This document shows, in pieces, positions 5,148 to 6,789 of a stretch of 6,789 nt of DNA; the first letter of the stretch is position 1, and the number at the start of each line of letters is the position of its first letter. The stretch covers positions 1 to 6,789 of the forward strand of contig CAJLLH010000063.1 in assembly GCA_905207385.1 (NCBI GenBank), written 5' to 3'. The notes below the pieces were generated by a model. It was not told the DNA's origin. It did no database searches and saw only the letters and a program-made list of their open reading frames with translations. A program made the position numbers and the translations under genes. The DNA comes from an uncultured Eubacteriales bacterium. Its GTDB lineage: Bacteria > Bacillota > Clostridia > Christensenellales > Borkfalkiaceae.

Positions 5148-6048
5148 TTTATCAGTAAAAATCTGCGGAGTAGAATTTTCCAACCCCGTAATCGCCGCAA
5201 GCGGCACTTTCGGTTTCGGCAGGGAATATAACGAACTTTACGATATTTCCGCCGTAGGCGGCGTAAGCACCAAGGGTCTCACTTTAGAGCCTCGTACGGG
5301 CAACCCCGTTCCCAGAATTGCAGAGGGCAAAAGCGTAATCCTTAACGCCGTAGGTCTTCAGAACCCCGGCGTGGAAGAGTTCATAAAAAACGACCTTGAA
5401 TGGCTTAAAAGCAAAACCACTGTAATAGCCAACGTCGCCGGCAGAACGCTTGAAGATTACGAAAATATCTGCGCAAGGCTGGACGGGCTTGCGGATATGA
5501 TAGAGCTCAACATTTCCTGCCCCAACGTGCGCGCGGGCGGAATGGCGCTCGGCATAAAGCCTGCCAACGTGGAGGAGGTTACAAGGCTTTGCAAGGCTGC
5601 GCTTAAAAAGACTCCGCTCATTGTAAAGCTTTCGCCCAACGTTGAAAGCATAGCCGTAAACGCTCAGGCGGCGCAGAAGGGCGGCGCGGACTGCATATCG
5701 CTCATCAATACGCTCACGGGCATGGTCATAGATATCGAAAGGCGCAGACCTATAATCGCCAACAACACGGGCGGCGTTTCGGGCGCGGGCATAATGCCCA
5801 TAGCCTTAAGAATGGTGTACGAAGCTTCGCACGCGGTAACAATTCCCGTTATAGGCATGGGCGGCATTACAAGCGGAAGGGACGCTATTGCGTTCATGAT
5901 GGCTGGTGCGTCCGCCGTTCAGGTTGGTACGGCTAACTTTACAGACAGTTACGCCATCCCCCGCATAGTCAAAGAAATGGAAGAATGGCTTTCCGCTCAC
6001 GGTATCAAAGACGTGAACGAAATTGTAAATACGTTAAAACTTAACTGA
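5140..6048 (+). CDS. pyrD: Dihydroorotate dehydrogenase B (NAD+), catalytic subunit
   Basis: FMN-binding TIM-barrel subunit that oxidises dihydroorotate to orotate and, with PyrK, passes the electrons to NAD+. The 302-residue length and sequence fit class 1B. Visible motifs are ASGTFGFG (20-27), STKGLT with Lys45, NAVGLQNPG (69-77), the catalytic-base Cys127 in NISCPNV (class 1 uses Cys, class 2 Ser), Lys163 in IVKLSPN, NTLTGM (190-195), NNTGGVSG (208-215), and the FMN phosphate segments GMGGITSGRDA (239-249) and VGTANF (262-267). No N-terminal membrane helix is present, unlike the quinone-linked class 2 enzyme. AAAAGG before the ATG at 5140 lies inside the end of the upstream membrane gene, giving an 8-bp overlap. 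Use of NAD+ fits an anaerobe. Confidence 0.96.
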   Translation: MVNLSVKICGVEFSNPVIAASGTFGFGREYNELYDISAVGGVSTKGLTLEPRTGNPVPRIAEGKSVILNAVGLQNPGVEEFIKNDLEWLKSKTTVIANVAGRTLEDYENICARLDGLADMIELNISCPNVRAGGMALGIKPANVEEVTRLCKAALKKTPLIVKLSPNVESIAVNAQAAQKGGADCISLINTLTGMVIDIERRRPIIANNTGGVSGAGIMPIALRMVYEASHAVTIPVIGMGGITSGRDAIAFMMAGASAVQVGTANFTDSYAIPRIVKEMEEWLSAHGIKDVNEIVNTLKLN

Positions 6049-6055
6049 TAAGGAG
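6049..6055 (+). promoter_or_regulatory. Strong ribosome binding site of pyrE
   Basis: TAAGGAG begins directly after the pyrD stop codon and ends six bases before the pyrE ATG. It is the closest match to the anti-Shine-Dalgarno sequence in the operon and fixes the start at 6062. Confidence 0.85.
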
Positions 6056-6061
6056 CAGGTT

Positions 6062-6721
6062 ATGGAACTTACATACAAACAGCGTTTTATAAAATTCATG
6101 GTAGAAAACGGCGTGCTTACGTTCGGCGAATTCACGCTTAAAAGCGGCAGGAAAGCGCCTTATTTCATAAACACGGGCAACTACAAGACGGGCGCGCAGC
6201 TTGCTCGCCTCGGCGAATACTATGCAGAGTGCATAGCCGATAACAAAATAGAGGGCGAAACGCTTGTAGGCCCCGCTTACAAGGGCATTCCTCTTGCGGT
6301 AACCACGGCGGTTGCGCTTTATAACAACCACGGAATGGACCTCAATTACTGCTTCGACAGAAAGGAAGTAAAGGACCACGGCGAGGGCGGACTTTTCGTA
6401 GGCAAACAGCTTAAAGACGGCGAAAAAGTAATAATAATCGAGGACGTTATGACTTCGGGCAAGGCGCTCCGCGAAATGCTTCCCAAGCTTGCGGAGGCGG
6501 CAAACGTTCAGGTTGCAGGCATGGTAATAAGCGTTGACAGACAGGAAAAGGCGCTCAATTCCGACCTTTCCGCCGTTCAGGAAGCTTATAAGGAATTCGG
6601 CATAAAGGTTTATTCCATAGTAACTATGCAGGATATAATAAGCGCAATCGAAGACGGCATAATAGAAGGCAAGCAGTACCTTGAAAAGATGAAGGAATAC
6701 CGCGCGGTTTACGGCGCGTGA
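6062..6721 (+). CDS. pyrE: Orotate phosphoribosyltransferase
   Basis: Cytosolic type I phosphoribosyltransferase that joins orotate to PRPP, giving OMP, the substrate of PyrF. The 219 residues agree with the usual length of about 210-220. Visible features are the N-terminal FGEFTLKSGRKAPYF (21-35) that contacts orotate and PRPP, VGPAYKGIPLA (69-79), the flexible catalytic loop region FDRKEVKDHGEGG (98-110) with its Lys, Asp and His, and the PRPP-binding motif VIIIEDVMTSGKA (123-135), in which the usual acidic pair reads E-D and the phosphate loop reads TSGK. A plain adenine or xanthine phosphoribosyltransferase is less likely because of the catalytic-loop pattern and the operon. It is the last gene of the cluster in view, 13 bases after pyrD; no clear terminator is visible before the window ends. 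Confidence 0.95.
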   Translation: MELTYKQRFIKFMVENGVLTFGEFTLKSGRKAPYFINTGNYKTGAQLARLGEYYAECIADNKIEGETLVGPAYKGIPLAVTTAVALYNNHGMDLNYCFDRKEVKDHGEGGLFVGKQLKDGEKVIIIEDVMTSGKALREMLPKLAEAANVQVAGMVISVDRQEKALNSDLSAVQEAYKEFGIKVYSIVTMQDIISAIEDGIIEGKQYLEKMKEYRAVYGA

Positions 6722-6789
6722 ATTTAACGGCTATTCTTGATTAATTGCGGCATAAGTCATAAATGACGGGGCGCGGCGGAAAAATTTCC
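6722..6789. other. Non-coding end of window after pyrE
   Basis: No gene or full terminator is visible. GTCA (6756-6759) and TGAC (6764-6767) form a tiny dyad. The last bases, GGGGCGCGGCGG followed by AAAAATTTCC, look like the left half of a GC-rich hairpin whose right arm would lie beyond the edge, perhaps the operon terminator; this cannot be judged from the window. Confidence 0.3.

Noticed and set aside
6737..6763. Possible promoter TTGATT ... CATAAA after pyrE
   Set aside because: The -10 candidate is poor, the spacing is 15 bp, and no gene start is visible downstream within the window.

Overview
The window holds an almost complete de novo UMP biosynthesis operon on the + strand, in the order pyrB - pyrC - pyrF - pyrK - (small membrane gene) - pyrD - pyrE (692-6721). 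It is preceded by a promoter with a long structured leader and, further left, an array of degenerate short tandem repeats. Five features point to an anaerobic Bacillota member, most likely an uncultured Clostridia lineage: the class 1B dihydroorotate dehydrogenase pair (PyrK + PyrD), the long type 2 OMP decarboxylase, a PyrB of Bacillus-like length with no pyrI, purine-rich ribosome binding sites, and frequent ATA (Ile) codons in a gene set of moderate GC content. The lineage is an inference and no species can be named.

Layout. 1-200: five or six degenerate copies of a ~40-45 bp repeat, three sharing an exact 13-bp core. 201-371: no gene seen, only weak hairpins. 372-400: a near-consensus sigma-A promoter (TTTACA, 17-bp spacer, TATAAT with an extended TG). 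About 407-691: a ~285-nt leader with three sizeable hairpins and two T-tracts placed as in intrinsic terminators; the last hairpin and the last terminator compete for the same GCGG segment, which suggests attenuation. I do not recognise a known riboswitch or a PyrR binding loop in it. 692-6721: seven genes, closely packed (4-bp, 1-bp and 8-bp overlaps; gaps of 41, 67 and 13 bp), with a very strong GC-rich hairpin between pyrF and pyrK. 6722-6789: no gene.

Function. PyrB joins carbamoyl phosphate to aspartate, PyrC closes the ring to dihydroorotate, the PyrD/PyrK complex oxidises it to orotate with electrons passing through FMN, [2Fe-2S] and FAD to NAD+, PyrE adds ribose phosphate from PRPP to give OMP, and PyrF decarboxylates OMP to UMP. 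Only the first step, carbamoyl phosphate synthase (carA/carB), is missing from the window, as are pyrR and pyrI. The one unexplained member is the 158-residue two-helix membrane protein between pyrK and pyrD, translationally interlocked with both. The most interesting unknowns are that protein, the structured leader, and the repeat array.
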